A DNA stretch of 64,000 nt from an uncultured Bacteroides sp. (GTDB lineage Bacteria > Bacteroidota > Bacteroidia > Bacteroidales > Bacteroidaceae). The first letter of the stretch is position 1. Each line of letters begins with the position of its first letter. Both the position numbers and the translations under genes were made by a program. The stretch lies in the NCBI GenBank assembly GCA_947646015.1, contig CANSEY010000010.1:41946-105945 (forward strand), read 5' to 3'. The notes under the pieces were generated by a model that did not search any database, was not told the origin of the DNA, and saw only the letters and a program-made list of their open reading frames with translations. Shown here one piece after another: positions 1 to 9,165 of this stretch.

Positions 1-891
1 TTCTTTTTGGAAACTGCCGATGGAGCTTACTTTACCGTTGATCCAATCGCTAAAGCCCGGATAAGTCTCAAAAAGACTGTTCTTTTCTTGTGGATAGCTG
101 AACGTGCCATTATTATTCGAAACGGCCAGGCCATAAGGCATATTTTCCTTATTTACCATATCGTAGGATTTGTAATCGATGTCTGAGCTGGCAGCGTACA
201 TCCGTTTTCCGTCTACCTCAATGAACCAGGCTACCCACGCTGCTTTTTTCTCAGTTCTGGGGATGGCATAGTTTTTTATATTGGTTGAAGCCAGTTTGTA
301 ACGTATCGGGTCATTGTCATTGACCGTATTGATGAATCCCTGTCTTCCGCCGAATAAATCGGTTCTGACGTCATCGCTGATCATATGCGTTGAGCCATCG
401 GATAGGATACATCCCAGTTTGATCGTCTTGGTACTTCCCAATGCAATAGGTTGTATCTCTATTGTTTCAAGGCTTTCCTCTTTAGCCCAAGGGAGATCAG
501 TCTGATGTTTCACGTGAATGATTAAGTCGTTGTAATCGTAATCACCGTTTTGCGTATCTTCAAACATGACTGCCTGCCAGGTTTTGGCGTAAGTGGTCTC
601 GGCACCTTCTTTTAGAACATCATAACTGATGTTGATACCGTCTCCTTCGGCACGAGTCGATATTGTGGCGTTTTTGGGGATACGGATGGTGATAGGTTCA
701 TTAGCCATTGCCAGGGTATCTTCTCCGGAGGTGACAAAGGTGGTATACCCCTCTTTGACAGGTACGCTGAAATCTTTGGATGTTTCGCAATTTGCTACAC
801 GTGTTTCGATAATCTGAGAATAATCTTTCTCATCCTCGATACAAGAAGCCCACAATGCAATGGAGGCGACTGCTAAAATGACTTTCTTCAT
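1..891 (-). CDS. DUF4842 (LruC-like) surface lipoprotein, 3' end outside window
   Basis: The frame is open from an ATG at 889-891 down to base 1, giving about 297 codons of a longer protein. The N-terminus is a lipoprotein signal ending in ALWASC (Cys17), followed at once by IEDEKD, an acidic stretch like the surface-export signal of Bacteroidetes lipoproteins. Residues 110-123 read FEDTQNGDYDYNDL, the acidic motif typical of DUF4842 proteins, which are often annotated LruC-domain. Members are exported or surface proteins of unknown function. A -7 element lies 25 bp upstream, so the gene is probably transcribed apart from topA. The family call rests on this motif and the general layout. The C-terminus cannot be judged. 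Confidence 0.75.
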   Translation of the reverse strand, partial: MKKVILAVASIALWASCIEDEKDYSQIIETRVANCETSKDFSVPVKEGYTTFVTSGEDTLAMANEPITIRIPKNATISTRAEGDGINISYDVLKEGAETTYAKTWQAVMFEDTQNGDYDYNDLIIHVKHQTDLPWAKEESLETIEIQPIALGSTKTIKLGCILSDGSTHMISDDVRTDLFGGRQGFINTVNDNDPIRYKLASTNIKNYAIPRTEKKAAWVAWFIEVDGKRMYAASSDIDYKSYDMVNKENMPYGLAVSNNNGTFSYPQEKNSLFETYPGFSDWINGKVSSIGSFQKE

Positions 892-915
892 AGACTGTTC
901 GTTTTGTTTGTTCTA

Positions 916-923
916 CAAAGATA
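916..923 (-). promoter_or_regulatory. -7 element for the DUF4842 gene
   Basis: On the minus strand this reads TATCTTTG, an exact TAnnTTTG match about 25 bp before the start codon. No clear -33 TTTG is visible at the expected distance. Confidence 0.45.
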
Positions 924-968
924 AACAATTAAAATGATAACTTGCTGAATAATAGTTTGAAAAACAAA

Positions 969-1040
969 AAAAGTACAAACAATACAGACCTTATCTACTT
1001 TTTAGAGGAAGTAAGTATAATCTGTATTATTTGTACTTTT
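969..1040 (-). terminator. Long-stem intrinsic terminator of topA
   Basis: Arms 969-988 and 1021-1040 are 20-bp inverted repeats with one difference. That position is a G.U pair in minus-strand RNA, so the whole 20-bp stem pairs. Reading on minus, the stem is followed by TTTTTTTGTTTT. It sits 22 bp after the topA stop, which fits a strong terminator for topA. The roughly 32-nt loop can form a small inner TACTT/AAGTA stem. Confidence 0.8.
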
Positions 1041-1062
1041 CAGTCGGGATGCCCGAATGTGG

Positions 1063-3408
1063 CTATTTTTTCTTAGCGTAGCGTCCGCGTTTCGGAGCGT
1101 TTTCTGCTTTTTCGCTTTGCAGTTTTATGATTTCCAGGCAGGTCTGGTAATTCAGATCGACCGGTACCACATCTTTGGGAATTTTGTAGTTACTTCCTTT
1201 GTAAGCGATGTAAGGTCCGTATCTGCCGTTGAGGATTTCCATTTCTGCATCTTCATCAAACTTCTTGATGTGCTTTTTCGCTTCCGCTTCACGTTTAGCC
1301 AGGATTAGCTCGATAGCTTCGTCCAGTGTGACTTCCAGCGGGTCATAAGTTTTGGGCAAAGACACATATTTAGAATTATGATATACATAAGGTCCGAAGC
1401 GTCCGGTACCGATTGTTACGGTTTTATCTTCAAATTCTCCGACTTTGCGCGGCAGTTTGAATAAGTCCAGTGCCTCTTCCAGAGTGATGGTCTCCATAGA
1501 CTGTCCTTTCTTCATCTGTGCAAAGCGTGGCTTGTCTGTGTCATCGGCCGTACCGATCTGTACTACCGGGCCGAAACGTCCGATCTTCACCGATACGGGC
1601 TTTCCGGTTTTAGGTTCCTCTCCCAGAATCCGTTCACCTACTTTGTGTTCGGTTTTGGTAGCCAGTGTCGTTTCTACTGAAGGATGGAAGTCCTTATAGA
1701 AATCCTTCATGATGCTTGTCCATTTCTTATCGCCTTCAGCTATCTCGTCGAATTGTTTTTCAACGTTTGCCGTAAAGTTATAATCCAGGATATTGGGGAA
1801 GTATTCGGTCAGGAAGTCATTGACTACAGTGCCGATGTCCGTTGGCAATAGTTTTGATTTCTCTGCTCCGACAATTTCCGTATGTTTGATATCCGTAATC
1901 TGATTATCTTTCAAGGTCAGTATATCGAACGAGCGCTCTTCTCCCGGTTTATCCCCCTTCTCCACATATTCGCGTTGCTGGATGGTAGAGATGGTCGGTG
2001 CGTAGGTTGACGGACGTCCGATTCCCAGTTCCTCCAGCTTGCGCACCAGGCTGGCTTCGGTATAGCGTGACGGACGTTGTGTGAAACGTTCGGTAGCTAC
2101 GATTCCCTGATGTTCCAGCATTTGTCCTTTCTTCAGGGGTGGCAGCAGGTGGCTTTCGTCTTCTTGTTCATTGTCGTCATCATACGATTCTTTGTATACA
2201 CGCAGAAAACCATCGAATTTGATCACCTCTCCGGTAGCGGTAAATTTATCGTTACCGTTGCTGATACCGATGGTTGCCGTTGTCTTTTCCAGTTCGGCGT
2301 CTGCCATTTGTGAGGCTATGGTACGTTTCCAAACCAGGTCGTATAGTTTTCTTTCTTGAGCCGATCCTTCGATGGTCTGGTTTTCCATGTAAGTCGGGCG
2401 GATAGCTTCGTGCGCTTCCTGAGCTCCTTTGGTCTTCGTAGCGAAATGGCGTGGATGCACATATTGGTCGCCCATCATCTGTGCGATGGCAACTTTGCTT
2501 CCCTCTGTGGCGTATTCAGACAGATTCACCGAGTCGGTACGCATATAGGTGATTAATCCCGATTCGTAAAGCTTCTGTGCAACCATCATGGTTTGCGCTA
2601 CAGTGAAGCCGAGTTTGCGGGCAGCTTCCTGTTGTAGGGTTGAGGTGGTAAATGGGGCTGCCGGGCTTTTCTTTACCGGGCGGGTTACGATATCTTCGAT
2701 AGAGAATGTGGCTGCCTTGCATGATTCAAGGAATTTTTGGGCTTCCTTCTTTGTCTTCAGGCGGCGTGCCAGTTCTGCTTTCATCTCTACCAGCTTGCCG
2801 TCAGCATCCGGTACGAGGAAAACAGCTGTGACACGATAAGAAGCTTCGCTCTTGAAAGCCTGTATCTCACGTTCGCGTTCTACGATCAGACGTACGGCAA
2901 CCGATTGTACCCGACCGGCAGAAAGTGCAGGTTTTACCTTTTTCCACAAAACAGGTGAAAGTTCGAAACCCACGATACGGTCTAAGATACGGCGTGCCTG
3001 CTGAGCATTCACCAGGTTGATGTCAATGTCGCGTGGCTGTTCGATAGCCTTCAGTATAGCTGTTTTGGTGATTTCGTGAAAAACGATACGTTTCGTATTT
3101 TCAGGTTTTAATTTCAGGACTTCGTAAAGGTGCCATGAAATGGCTTCTCCCTCCCGGTCCTCATCGGATGCGAGCCATACGGTTTCTGCTTTGCTTGCTT
3201 CTTCTTTCAGTTTATCAACCAGCTCTTGTTTCTCTGCGGGTATTTCGTATTTGGGTTTGAAATTCTTTTCTATATCGATAGAAAATTCTTTTTTCTTCAG
3301 GTCGCGAATATGTCCGTAACTTGAGAGGACTTTAAAATCTTTCCCAAGAAACTTTTCAATCGTTTTTGCTTTTGCTGGAGATTCGACAATGACAAGGTTT
3401 TTCTGCAT
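1063..3408 (-). CDS. topA: DNA topoisomerase I (type IA)
   Basis: This is the type IA topoisomerase that relaxes negatively supercoiled DNA by single-strand passage. The 781-residue protein opens with the TOPRIM motif VESPAKAKTIEKFLG and carries the acidic DxDxE triad at D82, D84 and E86. The catalytic tyrosine is Y288 in GLITYMRTDS. The C-terminal third lacks the four-cysteine zinc fingers of E. coli TopA. It has instead at least two glycine-rich repeats (GRFGPYVYHNSKYVSLPK and GRYGPYIAYKG), as in other Bacteroidetes enzymes. Length is normal for the group. A -7 box precedes it and a long-stem terminator follows it, so it looks like a single-gene transcript. Confidence 0.97.
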   Translation of the reverse strand: MQKNLVIVESPAKAKTIEKFLGKDFKVLSSYGHIRDLKKKEFSIDIEKNFKPKYEIPAEKQELVDKLKEEASKAETVWLASDEDREGEAISWHLYEVLKLKPENTKRIVFHEITKTAILKAIEQPRDIDINLVNAQQARRILDRIVGFELSPVLWKKVKPALSAGRVQSVAVRLIVEREREIQAFKSEASYRVTAVFLVPDADGKLVEMKAELARRLKTKKEAQKFLESCKAATFSIEDIVTRPVKKSPAAPFTTSTLQQEAARKLGFTVAQTMMVAQKLYESGLITYMRTDSVNLSEYATEGSKVAIAQMMGDQYVHPRHFATKTKGAQEAHEAIRPTYMENQTIEGSAQERKLYDLVWKRTIASQMADAELEKTTATIGISNGNDKFTATGEVIKFDGFLRVYKESYDDDNEQEDESHLLPPLKKGQMLEHQGIVATERFTQRPSRYTEASLVRKLEELGIGRPSTYAPTISTIQQREYVEKGDKPGEERSFDILTLKDNQITDIKHTEIVGAEKSKLLPTDIGTVVNDFLTEYFPNILDYNFTANVEKQFDEIAEGDKKWTSIMKDFYKDFHPSVETTLATKTEHKVGERILGEEPKTGKPVSVKIGRFGPVVQIGTADDTDKPRFAQMKKGQSMETITLEEALDLFKLPRKVGEFEDKTVTIGTGRFGPYVYHNSKYVSLPKTYDPLEVTLDEAIELILAKREAEAKKHIKKFDEDAEMEILNGRYGPYIAYKGSNYKIPKDVVPVDLNYQTCLEIIKLQSEKAENAPKRGRYAKKK

Positions 3409-3439
3409 ATCTGTGATATTAAAACATATAAATTGCCCG

Positions 3440-3447
3440 CAAAAGTA
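3440..3447 (-). promoter_or_regulatory. -7 element for topA
   Basis: On minus this reads TACTTTTG, matching TAnnTTTG, 32 bp before the topA start. No good -33 element is seen. Confidence 0.45.
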
Positions 3448-3541
3448 GAAAAAAACGTTTTCTTTACCTTATAATATAGAGAGAATCTGATTTTTTTTGC
3501 AAAAAAAGACCTTTTTTATAAGAATCTTTTAAATTTTTTGT

Positions 3542-3651
3542 ACTCAGGAGTTAGAGGAGTGAAAGCCTTTAATCGGAAGTAAATTCCCGGTAATAATTCA
3601 CTTCGGCCTTTTTACCTCCGGTCAGACCGATGACTTCTTTAACTCCTGAGT
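3542..3651. repeat. 110-bp element bounded by long inverted repeats
   Basis: ACTCAGGAGTTA (3542-3553) and TAACTCCTGAGT (3640-3651) are perfect 12-bp inverted repeats. With two G.U pairs, plus-strand RNA can extend the stem to 19 bp (3542-3560 with 3633-3651) around a 72-nt interior. Inside, ATCGG and CCGAT and a further imperfect AAGTAAATT/AATTCACTT pair could nest. It lies between the barrel gene's stop and topA. No T-run follows on minus, so it is not a plain terminator for the upstream operon. Function unknown. Confidence 0.6.
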
Positions 3652-3686
3652 TTTACTAAATAACCGGATCTGGTTTTGAGGATCTT

Positions 3687-5390
3687 TTAAAACCGGAAGC
3701 TCAGTCCTCCCACAAAATTGATTCCTTCAACCGGATAGTATAAGTAGTACTGATATTTCTTATTCAGCAGATTGTCAGCCTTTACATATGCCGAAATTCC
3801 TTTAAAGATTCTGTATGTGGCTCCCAAGCTCAGGTTGCTGACGGCAGGAATACTTTTCGCGTAAAGTCCGGTATAACGTTCGGCCCTGCGGGTATATTGG
3901 TAGCCTGCGTTTAGCCAAAGCGCGGCTATCGGATGAATTTCCGTGTGAATTCCGAGGTCAAACTCCGGTTTCATCAGTAACGCTTCATTATAATCGGAGG
4001 ATTTTGAACCGGTTGTTTGAGCGTCCGCATTCCAATGATAATAAGTTCCGCCTGCTGAAATAGCAAATAAGTCTTTGTACTCATAGCTGGCTTTGATACC
4101 TGCGTAAAAGTTATCCGTATGGGTCTGTCCCAAACCAATGTAGTTTGCTCCGTCTCCACCGTCCCAGGCGTCTGCCGATTGGTATAAATCATCTTTCAGA
4201 TTTTGGTATCCGCCGAAGATGTCGAACCAAAGTCCGGGTGTCGGACTGGCTTTGAATCCCAGTCCGGCATTCAGTTGTTCATAAGTGTCTTTTACCTCCT
4301 GTCCCGGATCGAGGTACGGATTATAAGTTTCCAGCCGGCGGAAGTCGTTTAATTGTCTGCCTCCTGTTGCTTTGGCATATAGTACGTAACTGTCCGAGAA
4401 TACATATTGAGCTTTCACGTCCGGAGACACGCGGACAGCTTTCCCGTTTCCGAAAGAGAGGTCTACGTTGGCGCCTACATGTACTCTCCAACTGTCATTA
4501 TTCAATTCGTAGTAAGGATTCAGATCAAGTGTTGTACGGTTTTTGAAAATATCCTTTATCCGGTCTTTATTTTCTTTCAGTTCGTTCCCGTAGATCAGGT
4601 TGTTCATGGCAAATCCGATAGCTACTGTCTGCTCGTCACTGACTGAACCGCTTACGGTTGCCAGAGTACGTACCATTGTTTCGTTTACCCCTCCGAAGAG
4701 TTGGCATTGCTGCCGTCCGTATAGCATCAGATTGGTTTCCGCCCGGTATTGCAAGGGCAGGGTTTCGTCTGTTGATTTTACTCCGAAGTGTACGTCACCG
4801 GAGGTGAATTTCTGCTTTTTGAATCCGTAAGGTTCATAATTGAAATTGCTCAGGCCGAAATTACCGGCTACGTTCAAATCCAGTTTTGCAAACTGGTGTA
4901 CATAGTCTGCATTGGCCCGTGTACGGTAATAGAAAGCGTTCCATTTTCGGGTATCACCGAAGGGCATATCTAGCGTACCGTCCATTCCGTCCATTTTGAA
5001 GTTCACGTTCAGTTTGTCCCTGTCCGAGAGACGGAACAGATAATTGGCTAAAACGTCCAGGTTACCGTAATTGCCATATCCCAGGCGAACATAACCCGGG
5101 ATGAATCCCGGTTGTGTCTCTTTGCCGGTGTAAGCGCCTATAGTCCCTGCCGGAATCGAAGTGGCGGGAGTTGTGAATGTAGCGTACTCCACCTCCTTTT
5201 TGCTTACGGAGGGCTCTTCAACTTTGGGGAGGACATTTACCTTGGCAGCATCCATTATGTCCGGATTATATTGCTGCTCCACTATTACGGTGCGGTTTAC
5301 AGTCGTATCTTTGGGCTGCGTCTGAGCCTGTATCGAAACGGGCAGTGCAGTAAAAGCAATTCCTAAAAGGATATAATTATTATATTTCAT
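3687..5390 (-). CDS. Outer-membrane beta-barrel protein, TonB-receptor-like without plug
   Basis: The 567-residue protein has a signal peptide ending ALPVSIQAQ and a short periplasmic N-terminus. About 450 residues of alternating amphipathic strands follow, ending in the aromatic GGLSFRF expected for an outer-membrane barrel. It resembles the barrel part of TonB-dependent receptors, but it is too short and has no visible plug domain or carboxypeptidase-like domain. It starts 6 bp after the TPR gene, so the two are surely co-transcribed and may form an envelope complex. The substrate is unknown and I do not recognise a gene name. Confidence 0.7.
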   Translation of the reverse strand: MKYNNYILLGIAFTALPVSIQAQTQPKDTTVNRTVIVEQQYNPDIMDAAKVNVLPKVEEPSVSKKEVEYATFTTPATSIPAGTIGAYTGKETQPGFIPGYVRLGYGNYGNLDVLANYLFRLSDRDKLNVNFKMDGMDGTLDMPFGDTRKWNAFYYRTRANADYVHQFAKLDLNVAGNFGLSNFNYEPYGFKKQKFTSGDVHFGVKSTDETLPLQYRAETNLMLYGRQQCQLFGGVNETMVRTLATVSGSVSDEQTVAIGFAMNNLIYGNELKENKDRIKDIFKNRTTLDLNPYYELNNDSWRVHVGANVDLSFGNGKAVRVSPDVKAQYVFSDSYVLYAKATGGRQLNDFRRLETYNPYLDPGQEVKDTYEQLNAGLGFKASPTPGLWFDIFGGYQNLKDDLYQSADAWDGGDGANYIGLGQTHTDNFYAGIKASYEYKDLFAISAGGTYYHWNADAQTTGSKSSDYNEALLMKPEFDLGIHTEIHPIAALWLNAGYQYTRRAERYTGLYAKSIPAVSNLSLGATYRIFKGISAYVKADNLLNKKYQYYLYYPVEGINFVGGLSFRF

Positions 5391-5396
5391 ACTCTG

Positions 5397-8300
5397 TTAC
5401 TTATTAAGGTTGTTCAGTCTGCTTTCAATCATACTCTCAATGTCATCGTCAGCATGGTAGTTTTGTTGCAGGCTCAGCAGATACTGGCGGGCATCCAACT
5501 TTTTATCCATAGCCACATATACATCGGACAGGAGGATGAAGCCACGCGCCAGCCAGTAGGCATGCGGTGTGCTTTGATCGATGAAGTTCAGCAACTCTTT
5601 CTCGGCAGCGGCATAGTTCTGTGAGTTATACAGTTCCTGGGCTACCAGGAATTTTGCTTCTGCACCGTATAGGTTACGTGTATCCTTGGCCAGTTCTTTC
5701 AAGTCGCCCATGGCGGCTTTGTCTGCTTTCTGATTCAGATAAGCTTTGGCACGGTAATACAGGGCTTCGTTCTTAAGTTCCGGGCTTAGTTTGGCTTCCG
5801 ATAATAAGGCAGTTGCCGCATGAATGGTTTCCGTATCGTCTTTTAGCAGATAAGCCGCACGGAGCATACCGGTTTCGGCCAGCAGTCTGCGTTCGGCGGT
5901 AGTTGCTTTTTCTTTCAGCATTTTGTAGCTTGCCAGTGCATCGGCAAACTGTACTTTATTGAATTGTACTTCCGCACGCATAATCAATGCCTCTTCCGAG
6001 AAAGGATTGTCCGGATACTCAAGCAACTTGCCCGAATGTTCCAGAATCATGTCGTAGTTCTTTTGTTCTTTGCCTATCAGGCAGAGATAATAGTGTGCGT
6101 TCAGTCCGAATGCTCCATCCGGGAAAGTTTGCAGGTACTTTCCGAAGCTCTCTTTGGCCTGCTCCACTCGTCCCCGGATGTAAATCTTCTCAGCTGCCAT
6201 ATAAGTCAGTGAGTCCTGCTCGCTCGCATCGAAGCGGATGTTGCCCGGCATAGCCGAAGCCAGCGCCGCAAATTCATCGATACGGTTCATATCCACATAG
6301 ATCGACTTCAGGTCACGCATGGCCAGACGCGCTTCGTCGCTTCCCGGATATTTTTGTACGACTTGCTTGTAAGCGTTAATAGCCTGGTCGTAGTCCTCGT
6401 TTTGGTAATAGAGCAATCCGATCTCTGCCGCTGCTTTGCGGCTGACAGGACTTTCGGGATATTTAGCCAATAGTTCCTTGAACGAAGCGATGGCCTGTTG
6501 ATTGTTGTCCATCAATACATAAGAACGGCCTTTTTCGTACAGGGCGCTGATGGCATAGGGGGAAGCGGGATATTTACCTGCCAGGCGATTCAACAAAGTG
6601 ATTTTGCCTGAATAATCTTTTTGCAGGCCCGATACAAGTGCGAGTTGATAGAATGAATAGTCTCCCGAAGGAGTATTCATCGCTTCTGCCTGTGAGTAAT
6701 AATGTTTGGCTTCGTCAAAGTTGCGCACATCCAGATAACAGTCTCCGATGCGGTTATAAGCATCGGCCAGTGCCGTTTTGTTTTCCCCTTTTTCCAGGCT
6801 GATATATTTCCGGAACCAGTTTTGTGCCTGTGTATAGTCTTTCTGGTGAAATGCGATATAGCCTAAGTTATAATGTGCCAGGGCATACATCTCGTTATGG
6901 GTCTGCTGGGTCAATTGCAGATAATCGGTGAAGTTCCGTTTAGCTTCCTCCATACGGTTCAAGCGGTAATAAGCTTCGCCTCTCCAGTAGAGGGCGTCGG
7001 CTTTGGTCTGGCGGTTGTATTGTCCGAGTCCGAGCGAGCGGTCGAAATAACCGATGGCTTGTTCGAATTGTGTATTGGCGAATGCTTGTGTGCCCAGTTG
7101 GAATAAGATACGTTGCTTTGCTTCCAGAATGCGTTTACCGGGATGTGCGATGCGGTCGATTGACTTCAGGGCCGCCTCATAGCTCCGTGTGTTCATATAC
7201 ACTTCTACCAGATAGCTACTTACCATCTCCGCATATTCTGAGTTCGGGAATTCATTGAGGAATTTTTCAAAAACAGTTACCGACTCGCCGAAAGCCGAAT
7301 AAGATGTTTCGTGGATGCACAATGCATAGTTGTAGGCGGCCTGTTCTTTAATTTTCAGGTTTGCGTTCGAGGCGGCAGCCTGCTCGAATGCCATGCGGGC
7401 TTTGTTTTTTTCAGCCAGATGCAGATAGGCGAGTCCCATGTGCAGGTATGCGTTTTGAGTGAGTGCATCGCTCTCGGTAGTGACCTCTCCGAGTGTTTCG
7501 GCAGCTTTGGAAAATACGCCGGTCTGAAAGTAAGACAGTCCCAGCATATAAAGTGCGTCTCTTCGTGGAGTATTTTCCTTTTCCAGATAATTCCGGAAAG
7601 AGGCGACCGCCTTGTGATAATCTCCAAAATGATAATAGGCATCTCCCAGAATCCGATACATTTCCGCGGCGTGTTCGTTTTGCGGATAGGCAGACAGATA
7701 ATTTTGTGCTACGATCTGTGCCTTGTCATAATTCTTTTTGACGGCGTAAATCTCGGCGATATAATAGGGCACCAATGCCTTGTATTTTGCGTCATCCTGC
7801 AGGGGGAGAAAGCCTTTCAGTGCTTCGTCATACCGTTTCTGCGTATAACGTATGTATGAGATATAGTAAGAACAGTCATTCGCATATTTGGGACTGCTTG
7901 CTTTCAGGGTTTCGAACCAGATGGCGGCCTCTTTGACATTGCCGACTTTCAGGTAGCAGGTAGCCAATTGATAGGTCATGTCATCCCGTTCCTCGTTGCC
8001 CAGCAAATCAAGGCGGGAAGAGTTGAACAAGGCGAGAGCTTCATCATAGTTGCCCTGATAAAAATAAGCAGAGGCAATCAGTGCATAAATACGGTTTGCG
8101 TGAGGAGTATCCGGATAGGTGTCCAGATAGTTGCGTAGTTGCGCGATGGCATTACGGTCTTTCAATTCATACGCCGAACATACCAACATGTATTCAGCCT
8201 CTTCTTTCAGGTTCACGTCCGCTTTCTGGCGGACAAATGTGCGCAGGGGAGGCATTGCGGCTGCATAGTTCTTTTGCAGGAACAACTCTTTCCCTTCTTT

Positions 8301-8405
8301 ATACAGATTTACGGGAGACGTTATTTTCTCGCTGGTTTGTGCCTGCAAGGCGACAGGCACACAACATGCCACGGCACATATCAATCGTGATATCTTTTTT
8401 TTCAT
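5397..8405 (-). CDS. Exported tetratricopeptide-repeat protein
   Basis: This 1002-residue protein has a signal peptide ending in VALQAQ. Helical TPR units fill almost the whole length, for example AEMYRILGDAYYHFGDYHKA, ALYWRGEAYYRLNRMEEAKR and AEIGLLYYQNEDYDQAINAY. TPR solenoids bind partner proteins, and here the likely place is the periplasm or the inner face of the outer membrane. The beta-barrel gene follows after 6 bp, so a barrel plus TPR-scaffold pair is the simplest reading. No enzymatic motif was seen. The specific role is unknown. Confidence 0.75.
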   Translation of the reverse strand: MKKKISRLICAVACCVPVALQAQTSEKITSPVNLYKEGKELFLQKNYAAAMPPLRTFVRQKADVNLKEEAEYMLVCSAYELKDRNAIAQLRNYLDTYPDTPHANRIYALIASAYFYQGNYDEALALFNSSRLDLLGNEERDDMTYQLATCYLKVGNVKEAAIWFETLKASSPKYANDCSYYISYIRYTQKRYDEALKGFLPLQDDAKYKALVPYYIAEIYAVKKNYDKAQIVAQNYLSAYPQNEHAAEMYRILGDAYYHFGDYHKAVASFRNYLEKENTPRRDALYMLGLSYFQTGVFSKAAETLGEVTTESDALTQNAYLHMGLAYLHLAEKNKARMAFEQAAASNANLKIKEQAAYNYALCIHETSYSAFGESVTVFEKFLNEFPNSEYAEMVSSYLVEVYMNTRSYEAALKSIDRIAHPGKRILEAKQRILFQLGTQAFANTQFEQAIGYFDRSLGLGQYNRQTKADALYWRGEAYYRLNRMEEAKRNFTDYLQLTQQTHNEMYALAHYNLGYIAFHQKDYTQAQNWFRKYISLEKGENKTALADAYNRIGDCYLDVRNFDEAKHYYSQAEAMNTPSGDYSFYQLALVSGLQKDYSGKITLLNRLAGKYPASPYAISALYEKGRSYVLMDNNQQAIASFKELLAKYPESPVSRKAAAEIGLLYYQNEDYDQAINAYKQVVQKYPGSDEARLAMRDLKSIYVDMNRIDEFAALASAMPGNIRFDASEQDSLTYMAAEKIYIRGRVEQAKESFGKYLQTFPDGAFGLNAHYYLCLIGKEQKNYDMILEHSGKLLEYPDNPFSEEALIMRAEVQFNKVQFADALASYKMLKEKATTAERRLLAETGMLRAAYLLKDDTETIHAATALLSEAKLSPELKNEALYYRAKAYLNQKADKAAMGDLKELAKDTRNLYGAEAKFLVAQELYNSQNYAAAEKELLNFIDQSTPHAYWLARGFILLSDVYVAMDKKLDARQYLLSLQQNYHADDDIESMIESRLNNLNK

Positions 8406-8420
8406 AATTCAGAGTTTTGA

Positions 8421-8428
8421 CAAAAGTA
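8421..8428 (-). promoter_or_regulatory. -7 element for the TPR/barrel operon
   Basis: On minus this reads TACTTTTG, an exact TAnnTTTG, 16 bp before the TPR start codon and inside the 39-bp gap to the Nudix gene. No clear -33. Confidence 0.4.
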
Positions 8429-8444
8429 CTTGTTTTTATGTATT

Positions 8445-8969
8445 TTACCTCTCTTTCAGGAATCTTTTTAACCCTTTTTTGATAGAGCCCAGTCCGAACT
8501 CTTCGGGATTAATTTGGCACAATGGGACGAAAAACGAGTCCGCCACATCATCCATTGCTTCAAAGTGACTTGTATCTTCCACTTGGCAAAGGAAAAACAT
8601 GTCGAGCGTATGTACAGGAAACCCGGAATAGATATAAATGTTCGGAAGGGAAAACAGGTAGGTTGCCTTTTTCACTTTTAGTCCGGTCTCCTCTTCTACT
8701 TCCCGGCTTACTCCTTCTTCACCCGTTTCGTTCATGTCGATGAAGCCACCCGGAAGGTCCAGCGTCCCTTTCGCCGGCTCTTTGGCACGGCGGCATACCA
8801 GTAACTCGTCTTTTTCGTTTAAGATCAGTGCCACTGTAGCCGATGACGGGTTGAAATAATAAACGAACCCGCAATCGGTACATTGTTTAGACTTCTCGTT
8901 GTGAATCTCAAAAGCGGCAGAACCGCATTTCGGACAGTATTTAAATTGATTAAGTGGATGTTCCATCAT
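8445..8969 (-). CDS. Nudix hydrolase with N-terminal zinc ribbon
   Basis: Nudix enzymes hydrolyse nucleoside diphosphates linked to another group. In this 174-residue protein a CPKCG...CTDCG zinc ribbon (C12, C15, C30, C33) precedes the fold. A complete Nudix box GX5EX7REUXEEXGU runs from G75 to L97, with E81, R89, E90, E93 and E94 all present. The ribbon resembles that of NudC-type NADH pyrophosphatases, but the protein is shorter and I do not see enough to assign that substrate. It is probably a cytosolic house-cleaning or NAD-related pyrophosphatase. Two adjacent ATG codons exist, and the first is used here. Confidence 0.9.
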   Translation of the reverse strand: MMEHPLNQFKYCPKCGSAAFEIHNEKSKQCTDCGFVYYFNPSSATVALILNEKDELLVCRRAKEPAKGTLDLPGGFIDMNETGEEGVSREVEEETGLKVKKATYLFSLPNIYIYSGFPVHTLDMFFLCQVEDTSHFEAMDDVADSFFVPLCQINPEEFGLGSIKKGLKRFLKER

Positions 8970-8989
8970 TCTATTTGTTTTTGTGCAGG

Positions 8990-8997
8990 CAAAAATA
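8990..8997 (-). promoter_or_regulatory. -7 element for the Nudix gene
   Basis: On minus this reads TATTTTTG (TAnnTTTG), 21 bp before the start. The -33 is not evident. Confidence 0.4.
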
Positions 8998-9128
8998 ACG
9001 AAAAAGAAGCAGTTTCAGGTGATATGTCCGCCAGTATTGTATGTTTGATAATATAAAGTGTTGATAAAGAATGGGAAATGACTACTGTAATGTCCGCTTC
9101 CTTTTTCTTCTTTTCCTTTTTCTTTCTC

Positions 9129-9136
9129 TACCTTTG
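9129..9136 (+). promoter_or_regulatory. -7 element for the propeller/TonB-C gene
   Basis: TACCTTTG matches TAnnTTTG and lies 29 bp before the ATG at 9166. Upstream is a pyrimidine-rich run with no clear -33. Confidence 0.45.
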
Positions 9137-9165
9137 CCATTGATTTATTTATTAATACACAAACT

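Noticed and set aside
7311-7859. 182-codon open frame on plus opposite the TPR gene
   Set aside because: It is antisense to a clear TPR coding sequence, has no family resemblance and arises from the codon pattern of the real gene.
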